A stretch of DNA of 64,000 nt. Origin: Trogon surrucura (taxonomy: Eukaryota; Chordata; Aves; Trogoniformes; Trogonidae). The stretch is from contig CM036619.1 in NCBI GenBank assembly GCA_020746105.1, positions 12,252,238 through 12,316,237 on the forward strand. Direction: 5' to 3'. Both the position numbers and the translations under genes were made by a program. Under the pieces are notes generated by a model that was given only the letters and a program-made list of their open reading frames with translations, was not told the origin of the DNA and made no database searches. The first letter of the stretch is position 1. The number at the start of each line of letters is the position of its first letter. Shown one piece after another: positions 12,865-23,720 of this stretch.

Positions 12865-13444
12865 TCGTCATGGTTTAACCCCAGCTGTCAGCTCAGCCCC
12901 ACACTGCCCCTCACTCACTTGCTCCCCCACAACAGGACCGGGAGAGTTCGAAAAATAAAAATGAGAAAACTCACTGGTTGATACAAAGTTTACTAAAGCA
13001 AAAGCTGAACACAAAAGCAAAGCAAAACAAGGAATTCATTCACCACTTCCCATCAGCAGGCAGGTGTTCAGCCATCTCCAGGAAAACAGGGCTCCATCAC
13101 ACATAATGGTGACTTGGAAAATGAATACCATAATTCCAAATGCCCCCCTTCTCTTCTGCCCCCAGCTTTATAGGCTGAGTATGTCATACGGTCTGGAATA
13201 TGCCTTGGGTCAGCTGGGGTCAGCTGTCCTGGCTGTGTCCTCTCCCAACTGCTTGTCCACTCCCAGTCTCCTCGCTGGTGGGCTGGGGTGAGAAGCAGAA
13301 GAGGCCATGACCGCGTGTAAGCGTTGCTCAGTAATACGGAAAACATCTCTGTGTCATTAACGCTGCTTCCAGCACAAACCCAAATGACAGCCCATACTAG
13401 CTACTATGAAGAAAATTAACTCTACCCCAGCCAGCACCAGCACA
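12865..13444 (-). repeat. 3' LTR of the ERVK-like element
   Basis: A same-orientation partner of 15563-16142, nearly identical in the middle and diverged at the U5 end (TCATGGTTTAACCCC versus TGTAGCGGTTTAATG). The TATA-like site is degraded here (CTTTATAGGC on the plus strand). The low boundary near 12865 is approximate. Confidence 0.85.
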
Positions 13445-13460
13445 TTCTCCACTCTTTATT
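13445..13460 (-). other. Polypurine tract before the ERV 3' LTR
   Basis: On the minus strand AATAAAGAGTGGAGAA immediately precedes the TGTG start of the 3' LTR. This is the expected place and composition of a plus-strand priming tract. It agrees with the orientation given by the primer binding site. Confidence 0.65.
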
Positions 13461-13959
13461 CCGTGCCTTTTACACCTTGCTCAGGTCTCACACTATCTAT
13501 TCCATTCTCATTAACCACCACTCTCCTTCTCACCCTTGGATATAATACACAGATATTAAATCCCTTAGTCTATGGACCACTCCTGTGAAACGTCTGTAAA
13601 ATGCCCACACACGTTCACAAAATGTCCATTGAGTTCCGTTAGGCCATGACTGTGGACTCTATCCAGGACGGTGGTCACTCAGGGCAGGAGAGGTGCTGTG
13701 CTGTGTGGAGTTACCAGGCAGCAAAGCCAGCCCAGACTACAGGTCACTGCTGCACTTGCCCTACTTGTTGTAGGGCTTGTCCTCCACTGGTTCAGATGGT
13801 TCCTGCTATAGTAATTCCTATAACATTCAACTCAAACCATGGTTTACAACAATTTAAATGTATATCCATTACAACCTCCACCCCGGTCCCTTTGGACCAG
13901 ATCATAGGGTTTAACTTCACAACGAACTCCTCCCCAAGCCCCTGCTCCGGCTTGGACTC

Positions 13960-14550
13960 ACCCACAGACTGCAGTCCCTCAGGGGCGTACCTGCTCCACG
14001 TGGAGCCTTATCTATGAGCCACAATATCTCCAGGGGGATAACTGCTGTGGCATAGACCTACCCACAGCCACAGTCACATTCAGGTACACCTGTTCCAGCA
14101 CGACCTTCTCTGTGGGTCACAATGCCTTCAGAGAGATTCCTGATCCAGTGTGGTCTCACCCACAGCCATAGTCCCTTCAGAAGTAAATCTGCTCCAACAC
14201 AGCATTACAAATGGCTGCAGTCCCTCCAGGGGTGTACCTGCTCAGTTACGGGCTTGTCCATGGCCACATCCTTTGAGGTGCTACACCATGACCTTGTGCA
14301 CAGCCACTAATATTTCAAGGTGTACTTGCTGCAGCATGGACTTATCTACAATCACAGATGCTTCGAGGTGTACCTTCTCCAGAATGGAATTAGCCCTGGG
14401 CCACAATCCCTTCAGAAGTATATCTGCTGCAGCACAGGCATAACCATGTCCGTGTGCTTCTCCACAGCCACAGAGACCTTGGGGTGTTCTGTTCCCATGT
14501 GGACAGGTCTGTGGGGTGTTCCGCTCCCTGCACAGGTCACAGACCCTTCA
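13960..14550 (-). repeat. About a dozen degenerate ~50-bp tandem units in the ERV
   Basis: Within the ERV, a motif like CCACAGCCACAGTCCCTTCA followed by GGTGTACCTGCTCCAGCA recurs at roughly 45-65 bp spacing. Recognisable cores lie near 13960, 14017, 14063, 14115, 14160, 14212, 14260, 14302, 14351, 14397, 14463 and 14536. The units are strongly diverged. Open frames here (for example 13646-14017, 14150-14443) are by-products of the repeat and carry no retroviral domain. Confidence 0.7.
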
Positions 14551-14573
14551 AGTTAAGTTCACACTGAAGTTAA

Positions 14574-15265
14574 CAGAATCACAGAACTGTTGAGGCTGGA
14601 AAAGACCTCTGAGATCATCAAGTCCAGCCTATGTTCCAACACCATCACATCGGCCAGACCATGGCACTAAGTGCCACATCCGGCCTCTCCTTAAACAGCT
14701 CCAGGGACGGTGACTCCACCACTTCCCTGGGCAGTGCATCCCAGTGCCTGAGCACCCTCTCCATAAGGAAGGGCTTCCTGATATCCAGCGTAAACCTTCG
14801 CTGATGCAGGTTCAGGCTGTGCCCTCCCGTCCTGTCACTGGTTGTCCAGGAGAAGAGCTCGATCCCCACCTGACTGCAGCCTCCCTTCAGGCAGCTGTAG
14901 AGAGTGATAAGGTCCCTCCTGAGTCTCCTCTTCTCCAGGCTAAACATCCCCAGCTCCCTCAGCCTCTCCTCACAGGACTTTCCCTCCAGTCCCTTCCCCG
15001 GCCTCACTGCTCTCCTCTGGCTCTCTCCAGCCCCTCAATGTCTTTCTTGCAGTGAGGGGCCCAGACCTGCACACAGGGTTCGAGGTGAGGCCTCATCAGT
15101 GCTGAGCACAGGGGCAGAATTACATCCTTCCTCCTGCTGGCCACACTGTTCCTGGTACAAGCCAGGATGCCATTGGCCTTCTGAGCCACCTGGGCAGCCT
15201 GTCCAGTCAAGAGGGGGCACAGTCATGGTCCTGCACTCCACCCAGGAGCCCGTGCATGGCTAGAG
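14574..15265 (-). mobile_element. CR1 LINE fragment inserted in the ERV
   Basis: A 5'-truncated CR1 on the minus strand. Its 3' end is at 14574 (AGAATCACAGAACTGTTGAGG on the plus strand). Frames encode ORF2 C-terminal pieces, including [35 protein letters not shown] and [14 protein letters not shown]. They are spread over two frames, so at least one frameshift separates 14645-15007 from 15004-15210. It differs in wording from the young CR1s and belongs to another subfamily. Being inside the provirus, it inserted later than the ERV. Confidence 0.9.
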
Positions 15266-15536
15266 CTGACCTCTGCCTTTCCAGCAGAGAGGGACAGAAG
15301 CAGCAGCAATGCCCAGACACATCGCCACGGCTATTATCAAAATGTTCCCCGGTAGAGCAGAGTAAGATGATAAACAGTAGGGCAGTAGAGCAAGCGCTAG
15401 ACTCTAATGTGCAATATGGCAGGCAAACCCCACAGCAAGGACAGAAGCCTGTTGATTAATAGCTAAACAGCAATAACAGCTATAAATCTGATCTAGCACG
15501 TTCCAATCAAATCTGTTGTTATCTCAAATGCTTCAA
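15266..15536 (-). other. ERV leader region between primer site and inserted CR1
   Basis: About 270 bp downstream of the primer binding site in element orientation. No open frame with a retroviral motif is seen. It is non-coding leader-like sequence. Confidence 0.5.
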
Positions 15537-15554
15537 ACCCCACACTGGGCACCA
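15537..15554 (-). other. Retroviral primer binding site (Lys tRNA type)
   Basis: On the minus strand it reads TGGTGCCCAGTGTGGGGT. It lies eight bases from the LTR end and closely resembles TGGCGCCCAACGTGGGG, the primer site complementary to tRNA-Lys in class II retroviruses. This fixes the element's orientation and class. Confidence 0.75.
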
Positions 15555-15562
15555 AAAAGGAC

Positions 15563-16142
15563 TGTAGCGGTTTAATGCTGGCCATAGCTAAACACCACAA
15601 AGACACTCACTCCCCCACAGTGGGATGGGGGACTGGAAAAGTAAATTTAAGAAAACTCATAGATTGAGATAAAGGCAGTTTAATAGTAAAGCAAAAGCTG
15701 AACATGCAAGCAAAGCAAAACATGGAATTCATTCACCACTTCCCATCAGCAGGCAGGTATTCAGCCATCTCCAGGAAAACAGGGCTCCATCACACGTAAC
15801 AGTGACTTGGGAAAATGAACGGCATAATTCCAAATGCCCCCTCTTCCCTTTTTGTGCCCCCAGCTTTATATGCTGAGCATGATGTCATATGGTCTGGAAT
15901 ATCCCTCGGGTCAGCTGGGGTCAGCTGTCCTGGCTGTGTCCTCTCCCAACTGCTTGTCCACCCCCAGTCTCCTTGCTGGTGGGCTGGGGTGAGAAGCAGA
16001 AGAGGCCTTGACTGCATTAAGCGCTGCTCAGCAATACAGAAAACATCTCTATGTCATTAACGCTGCTTCCAGCACAAACCCAAATGACAGCCCATACTAG
16101 CTACTATGAAGAAAATTAACTCTACCCCAGGCAAAAGCAGTA
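15563..16142 (-). repeat. 5' LTR of the ERVK-like element
   Basis: Read on the minus strand, this LTR holds a CRE-like TGACATCA (15880-15887) about 8 bases before CATATAAAG (15864-15872), a plausible promoter. This supports minus-strand orientation. It ends in CA at 15563, next to the primer binding site. The upstream boundary near 16142 is approximate, and no clear target-site duplication was found. It shares long stretches with 12865-13444, for example AGCAAAGCAAAACA and TTCAGCCATCTCCAGGAAAA. Confidence 0.85.
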
Positions 16143-19100
16143 GAAAAGACAATTCCTTTCGCAGTGTCATTTTTTCTACCTCAAACTGCATCTAGAAAGA
16201 GTTTTTTACATCATCAGTTCTCAGCATACGCATGGCTTAAAATACATCTGTCAACGGGCCATAATTAAGCATCTACTTGACCATTAAATAGTGGATTTAA
16301 AATCTCTTTTCAAAATATTTGCGTATTGATAAAGACTATAAATCTGTTCTAGCAAAATGTTAAATCACAATATGTACTTTTTCCTTTTAAAACCTCTGAG
16401 ACTTTTTTCTTTTGTGGAGAAAGGAAGAGCTTCACAACTGCAGTGTTGCTACCTTCCAAACTACATTACAACAACTGGTTTTCTACAACAAAAAAATTGT
16501 CTAAACTACTACAGTGTCTCAAAAAAATCTGTTCCCTATGAAAAAATATTTTCTTTCCTACATTTGCCAAATTGACTCCTTAAATTGTTTGGCATTACCA
16601 GCAATATTGTCATTCATGCAGATCTTAACACCTTGTAGAAAATGACTACTGAAGCACTCATCTGTTGAGTGTTCATACAGACCGTAGTTATCAAGGATTC
16701 CAAAGTGCATTTTATCGGTTGCTCTAAAAGGGCTATGAAACTTCTCATCCGTCATGCACCAAATGAGAAATTAAATAACCTTCAGCAAATACACCAGTGC
16801 CAGCTAGGGTCACAGGAGTACAGAGATTATACCTTCTGATTAGCTCTTTTCACAGAGAATCAGAAATTTAAACTGATATACAAAGATTAAAGACAGACTT
16901 TCATTTTGTGAAGACAAAATTCTCATAGTCTGTGCCAGAAGATGCCTTTGATATATATACACTGGCATGAAATAAAAAGACTTGCTAATGCATCTTTAAA
17001 CCGAAGGTGGGATTTTAAATTTCCAGAAGATACAAAATGCAAAGTTACAATTCCTCCAGTAATAATGGCGTAGTCCCTATGGGCTCAGTCCTGCAAGGTT
17101 CTGTACTGTGGTTACACTCCAATAGGAAAGTGAAACACGCCAGCAATTTCACTCATTTCAAAGGATCTATTCACACTATTCAATTTAAGCAACTCGCTTA
17201 AGCATTTTGCTTAATCACAAGGAGATCATTAAGAATTTTGCATAGCCAGGACCCTTATGCATAAGTAGAACATCAGTCATGTAGGGTTAAGGTCACAAAA
17301 AATATTCCTTACAAACTACAGACGCAGTCATTTAGAACTTTTTGATAGTACCAGCTTTAACGAATATCCCTCCGTGTGCTCAACTATTTGGAAGATAAAA
17401 TGTAGCCGGTTTTTGAAATGGTTTAAAAAAACTTAAAAAAATAAAAAACTTTCTTTTCTACTGCTTACATTCTAAGCAAGTTTGAGTAGAAAAACGAAAA
17501 TGTTTTCCATTAAAGAAGTGGGAATTTAGGAATGTAAGATAGTTCTGAAAACAGACTTCAGAAAAATCACTTACTGTTCACATAGAACCTGTCTGACAGT
17601 ATTTTGACACATATCATCAGAGGTGGAGATTTTGCATCATTTTGCACAAATTCCAGCTAAAGTAGCTGCATAATAAAGACTCACAGATTGAAGGCAAATG
17701 CCTGCAAACTGTCTGAGATGAGCAGAACAGAAACTGCTCCAAGGCATGATATCATCCTTAGAGCCACAGAGATGCACTTTCTCAATTTCATTTCTGCACC
17801 TTACCTGCTGCTAAAGTTCCAAGCCAAGAAAGTCGCCTTTGCACAGAACTGTCTAGAGAGGAGGACAATCTGAAGGTGATGCAGCACCATTCTCCTCCTC
17901 TCTGAGTATCAGAGCTACCTACCACACTGTGTGTCACCTGTCAGGTGGCTGGGAACAACCATGCAGGTCCCCTTCATCACTGTGGCAGCAAATATCAGGA
18001 GAGAAAAATCTACCTTCCTTAATTCTCTTCTCAATTAAGGTTATATTTAACTGCTTCACATTCTGCACCATATCAAAAAACTGTGTAGAGACAGTTGCCC
18101 TCCTTCAAATCTTAGTTAATTTCTACGTAGCAAGACAATGCAAGAATATAAGGTTTCCTTGTTCAGCTATTCTAGAATACAAACACCAGACCCTGCATAA
18201 AAGATATCTCCAGATTAATGGTAACTCATCGTGGAAGGCAACTCATTTTAGCTTCTACCCCATCTGCTTTCTATCAAAAGGCTGAGACAAAAGAAAACTC
18301 CAAGAAAGCCCCTCTGAGAATACTTGGCTGAAATTTTTCATATTTTATCTGATTTAGCAATAAAACCCAATCCCAGGGAAAAAAGCTAAAAATTGGACCA
18401 TATTGTATATGTGTGCTTGAAATAGGCCAGGAGTTATGCATTAATCTGTGCCCAAGCCTTGAAAGACTAATTATAGTTGAAAACAAAATATTAATCAGGT
18501 GGCTGTTGATGAAGTCATTGATACATGTAGTTCACATCAATTAGTTTTAAAGTGTGTCCCAAAATTTGCAGACATGTTATAATATGCTGTATTTTGGGAC
18601 CCGTACTGTAGGACTCACGCTGTTGAAATCAAACTCACCCAGGAGAAACTAAAGATGTATATATATAAAGAATATACAGATGACTTGAGCGTGGCTGCTG
18701 AATATTTAATAGGGTGACCTTAATGTTCTTCTTACAAAAGAAAAAAAATAAAATAACATGTACATGGTGTGGTATTAGGTAAATCACCTGCTTATCAAAA
18801 CGTAGATATTATGAACCTTCAGCTCAGCTGGTGTTGCAACCCAGCAATTCCTGTCTCTAAGCCCACTCTTTTCTTATAGTAACACTACTTTCTACATGGC
18901 ATATGTGATATTCTAGATAATATCAACAGCACTCAATTACATATCTCAGCATAGTAATTTACTATGTAAAGCCCAATAATGAGGAGAGGCTTTTTGTACC
19001 AGACCGAATACATGTGTCAGTTTAGCCTCTACAAAGATGTTAAGACCAGACACCCGGATTCTGTAAGAATGCAGGTATCTGTCATTTTAAAGCTTGTGAA

Positions 19101-21327
19101 TAAACTTCTGATGGTCAGTTCTGTGGGTCTTTTTAAAGGCTAGGTATGAGTGAGAACACACAAAAGGAATGAGAGAGGATAAGAGTAATGGCAAGAAGAT
19201 CACAGAATTACAATAAAGAGAGAAACTGGACAGTCTTACTGGTTCCACGTCACTATCATATAGAAGCAAATGTATATATGTGAATATAAACAGACTCCAC
19301 TGATCTTCAGTTGTCCATTATTGTTTAAAAATTTCTAGGAGCTCTTCCTGATAAAAGAGCCTTGTGAAGAAGAAAGTAAAGTACCCAAGTGACTTTGTCA
19401 TCGATCAACAAATTATTTAGGCAGAAGACACAACACTGATGTAAGTTTAAGGCAGCAGAATTATGCTCGCTTTGAAAAATTTAACTTTGAATTTCCTACC
19501 TGTTTGCTATCTGCAGACCTGAGGTGGCAGTTAGTTACCCATTTCAGAAGAAGGCAGGCTGTACCAAACCGTTTATTTGAATACTCGTTCATTATATTGC
19601 ATCCAAGGCTGTTTCTGAAAGCTAACTAACAATTTTCCATTTGAGCTTTCAAATTGTGCTAAATGCTGCAATAGGAGCAAACATGATGGATTTACCTCAT
19701 CAAAAATATATGAAAGCATCTACAAAGCCCAAGCTGACCCGCTGGCCAATAGCCCACGTACTGAACACAGCAGTCTATCCAACATCATCAGTAATTTCAT
19801 TTTGGGCACAGTCTGACCTCTATGCACAACCAATACACACAAATCTGGATTTCAGGCAGTTGTAGCAGACTGATGTTCTTGCATCTCCCTTTTTTAAAAA
19901 AGAGTTACTCTTATTGTGTTTATTTAATCTGGGTTTTTTCAATAGGTCTGTCAGTTAGAACTTGGTCCCTTAGCCTAAGCTGAATGTATCAGTAGGGCAT
20001 ACACCCCTTCCTCAGCGTGGAAAGTAAATCCAAAGTCAATTATCAAGATTTTATCTTCTCAGTTACAAACACCTGGAAATTAGGAATTATACCATAATGG
20101 TGTGGCAGTAATAATTTACGGTTATGTAGGGAGTGAAAATTACACTGTTTTGTGGTCTGCAACTTGGTATGTTCATTCTTAGAGTAGTGCCAAGAGCTCT
20201 ACTGAACTCAGAGATCAGTGCTAATGCTCAAATCCAAAATCATAAAAACCATAAAGACGGGAAACAATTACATTAAGCCCTCCAGCTCTAATCCTAGGGA
20301 GTCTTGAGATATCTGATCTAAAATTCATCTTGTCGAGAACGCCCTCACACTTCATAATTCTTTATAGGGAAGTAATCCAATGTCCACTGACCATTAGTTT
20401 CAGTGGGTTTTGGATAGGGCTCCAAACCCACAAAACTCAAGGAGAGTTACAGGAGAGCACCCAGAGTATCATTTTCCAGTGACATAAATCATTAATCTAT
20501 GACTCTTGAAGTTCCTGAGATACCAGTTTATGTTGAAATAAAAATGTAGGGTGGGAGGGAAAAGGCACAGGGATCAAGGGACAGCACATACAGTATGATT
20601 TCAAACCATAATCATGATTAGGGAAGAACAGCACGAGTAGTGTTAGAGCCCATGAACTTTCCCAGCAACAGTAATCAGACTGATATTTTAATGGCTGCTC
20701 TATGTGCACGGCAATAAAAGCATATGACTTTGTTGTGTTGCATAAATACTACAACTGTTCCCTCCCCAACTTTTCTGGCAATTCAAGTACAAATAACTTG
20801 AAATTGTAAGACTTGATAAATCATTTGAATTGAGAAAAAGAGATCTTAATAAGCTGCAGTGTTACAGTGCGTGCATAGAAGCTGTAAACCTGAGAACACA
20901 CACAGTAAGCACTTTCCAACAATATAGATCTACAATTAAAGCAAAGGTCTTAAGAGTTGCAACACATCCTAAGTTGTGAAACAGGAGCAATTTGTTTAAG
21001 TGACAAATGAAAACAGCTTACCTAATCTTTTTAGAAGATCCTATCAATTAACCACAAAAAAAAAGTCTTCAAATGAAAAAGCCCACCTTACAGAGAAACA
21101 TTTTTATAATATTTGTATTCAAAGATGACAGGAACTGTGAGAGTCTAAACAAAACTACAAAGGTAATCACATTGGCTTTTTTCTACATAGATATCAATTT
21201 AAAATACGTTTTTAAATAAGAACACTCACCTCAGTTTAAGCCATACTGGCACTTCAATATTTCAGGGCAGTAACACATGTCACCATTAAGTATTCAAAGA
21301 ATCTGTTTTTTTTTAAGTAAGACTTAC
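16143..21327. other. Intronic DNA with no recognised gene
   Basis: AT-rich sequence between the ERV and the NSMCE2 exon. There are possible ancient repeat remnants near 17080-17230 (GGGCTCAGTCCTGCAAGG) and 20385-20430 (TTTCAGTGGGTTTTGGAT), both weak. None of the small open frames resembles a known protein. I looked for SP-RING exon motifs on the minus strand and saw none. Confidence 0.4.
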
Positions 21328-21481
21328 ATTGTTTTTTCATCTCTTTAAGTTGATCCTTAAAATATACGTATTTTTCATTTCTTTGCAAATCTGAATCACT
21401 GTTCTGGCTCTCCAGTGCAGTAAACTTTTCTTTTACCAGCTGTTTTAAATCTGGTATATTTTCTGGTTTTTCTCGTTTTAT
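21328..21481 (-). CDS. NSMCE2: NSMCE2 internal coding exon (linker before SP-RING)
   Basis: This is the next NSMCE2 exon in transcription order, 154 bp on the minus strand. The acceptor is a pyrimidine-rich tract ending CTTTACAG, and the donor is a consensus GTAAGT. It encodes 51 codons plus one base, starting IKREKPENIPDLKQLV and ending KEMKKQ, with a final T that would complete a Cys codon. The human equivalent is about residues 89-140, which include the conserved IPDLK, NSDADFQ.NEK and LKKQC segments. The split Cys codon matches that alignment. The region continues the helical SMC5-binding part and leads into the SP-RING ligase domain, whose Cys/His exons are not visible in 1-21327. An open frame runs past both splice sites (21254-21538), but the extra residues are intronic. 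The exon is intact and shows no sign of being a retrocopy. Confidence 0.95.
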
Positions 21482-23355
21482 CTGTAAAGAATAAGGAATA
21501 GAACATTGTTCATTATGACACATTTTAATACAAAGCAAAAGACATCAAGCAAAAATTCATGAACATAATCTCAGTTCCTATGGACTACAATTAGGTTTCC
21601 TGCTCTGAAACCTCCAGGTAATTATTTATTTCAGCAAAACTAACTATGAACTTTAGAGATTAATTTCTCAGCGTCATTTAACTCGGTTGCTGTACACTGG
21701 ATATTTCTTACACTAACAATAGGGAAAACTGAATCTTGCAGTCAAATTTATTTCCGGGAGTGGTAAAGGTCAACATGTTAACAATAACCAGCATAACACT
21801 GAACGCAAATGACACCAAAGAATGCATCTGTCCAAAAAGTGAGAAGGTGACTGAAAAACAGAAATGACTTTTTCAAGAGTTTTCCAAAAACCTTCACTCT
21901 CTCACCATTTTTGAATCAGCTTTACAGAAGCTTATAACCTGTATGCACAATTAGTAAGATAACACGGGCAAAAGCAGTACAGATAGCTAACGTAAAAGGA
22001 AACCACCTCAACTTATTTGTGCTGTATAAACAAGAAGCATTAGGTCATACAGGCAGGAAAAAACACAGTTTCTTGAAAAGCACTTGCTTACAGTAATTGC
22101 ATCTGGAATGATCTGAAGAATAAATGACTAGAAATAACAGGGAAGTGACCACACAGGCATTATTAAGATATTCCAAGAATGTAAAAAGCACTTTGGGAAC
22201 CCCCAAAGAGCAATAATTATTTGAGTTTTCCCTTCTGTTTCTCAAGCCAACATTAAACTCTAGGGAACTGTCCCTTTGACAGGTCTTCATAACAATTAGC
22301 TTACAGGCGGTGGGGACTGTGCTACGCAATGATGATCAGCAACAGCACAAATGCTGACAGACAGTGGACATCTGTCAAACCTTTACTGCTAAGCGTCTTT
22401 TGAACCATACAAAGGCTACTTCTATCCCAAACATACTGTAAAATATGCTGAAGTGAAGAAAAAGGGGGTAGGCACCATTTCTGCTGAGTCACATTTCTCC
22501 TGCCACGTACATTAAATTTGGCCCCTCACTAGACCACAGTACTATTCATTGTGAAAAACAAGAAAAGAGCCTAGTGAGACAAAAATGGTCCACTCCACCA
22601 AATCATTTACAGGTTCCAGAGTTTACAGAGAGCTTGGAAATCCTATGGAATATATTCTATTTCAGGAGCCAAAGAAATCAAATGTTAATGTAAAAATTGA
22701 CTTTGCAGATATATAAAATGCTACATAGCGATGAAAACTCTACTATCCTTTTAATCAAAGCAATCCTAGAACTATTGTTTCTTCCAAGAGGGAAGCCAGT
22801 TTGGCACATTTACTTTAGGCAGATGCGAGTTGTGGCAAGAAGAAAAACAAGAAAAAAATGCACACTGTCAGGTGATAGAAAGCAGTTTTAAAAGGCACCT
22901 GGAGATCAAAGATCACCTATCCCAACATCCAGCTGTGAATGGGAAAGACTCAGGAATACCTTGCTATCAAAGGCGCCACAAAGGTGGCTTTGAAAGACCA
23001 ACAGTGTGTCATTGCTGACGCTCAGGCTGCTGCGTAAAGGCAAACAGTGGAGTGCAGTCCTTATCCTGCGGAACTCAACAAAAGGAGCAAAGGAAAACAG
23101 AACATCCTGTGCCCAGGGCAGCGGGGGCAATCACAGCACTCAAATGATTTCCCTGTGTCAGCATCACAGCAAGCTGCTGCAAAGGAAGGCCTATCACAAC
23201 CAAAACCAAGATCGGTCAGTACTCTGCTGGAGAAGAAACTTGGCTACCAGGTGTATTCAAGCACAAGAAAGTAGTTATAAATTCAAAACACATTTAAAAT
23301 CCAACACATTATAAAATAATCATTTAATTTGGACATCATGTAGTGCAAACACGTT
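21482..23355. other. Intronic DNA, nothing recognised
   Basis: This is the 3' end of the 34-kb NSMCE2 intron, up to the splice acceptor. Short open frames at 22045-22329 and 22906-23314 have no recognisable domain. No repeat is identified. Confidence 0.4.
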
Positions 23356-23720
23356 TAATCTTGAGAAGAGAAGGCTGAGGGGACCTTATTAATGTATATA
23401 AATACCTGGGGAAGGTGCCAGTCTCTTCACAGGGGTGCTCAGTAAGAGAACAAGGAATAATGGATGTAAGCTAGAACACAGGAACTTCCGCCTCAACATG
23501 AGGAGAAACTTCTTTACTGTGAGGGTGACAGAGCCCAGGCACAGGCTGCTCAGAGAGCTTTTGGAGTCTCCTTCTCTGGAGACTTTCAAAACCTCCCTGG
23601 ACGTGTTCCTGTGTGGCTGCCCTAGGGGCTCCTGCTCTGGCAGGGGCTCGGAGTAGATGACCTCTAGAGGTCCCTTCCAACCCCTAAGATTCTATGATTC
23701 TATGATTCTATCATTCTATG
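23356..23720 (+). mobile_element. CR1 LINE 3' fragment
   Basis: A strongly 5'-truncated CR1. It starts near CTTGAGAAGAGAAGGCTGAG, carries the ORF2 terminal piece ([31 protein letters not shown] at 23435-23656), then GAGGTCCCTTCCAACCCC and the tail of ATTCTATG units ending near 23720. Confidence 0.92.

Larger units (their letters stand above)
12865..16142 (-). mobile_element. Degenerate ERVK-like provirus, gag/pol/env missing
   Basis: Two similar segments of about 580 bp in the same orientation (12865-13444 and 15563-16142) are the LTRs. Reading the minus strand, the high-coordinate LTR is the 5' LTR. It is followed by a primer binding site at 15537-15554, which reads TGGTGCCCAGTGTGGGGT and resembles the Lys tRNA-type sites of class II retroviruses. 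A purine-rich tract precedes the 3' LTR. The internal part (about 2.1 kb) has no recognisable gag, pol or env. It holds a leader region, an inserted CR1 and a block of degenerate tandem units. The LTRs differ from each other at many sites, so the insertion is old. The element is not functional. The ERVK assignment is inferred from the primer site, without a search. Confidence 0.85.

Noticed and set aside
13646-14443. Open frames of about 100-120 codons in the ERV interior
   Set aside because: Produced by the tandem units. No retroviral or other motif is present.
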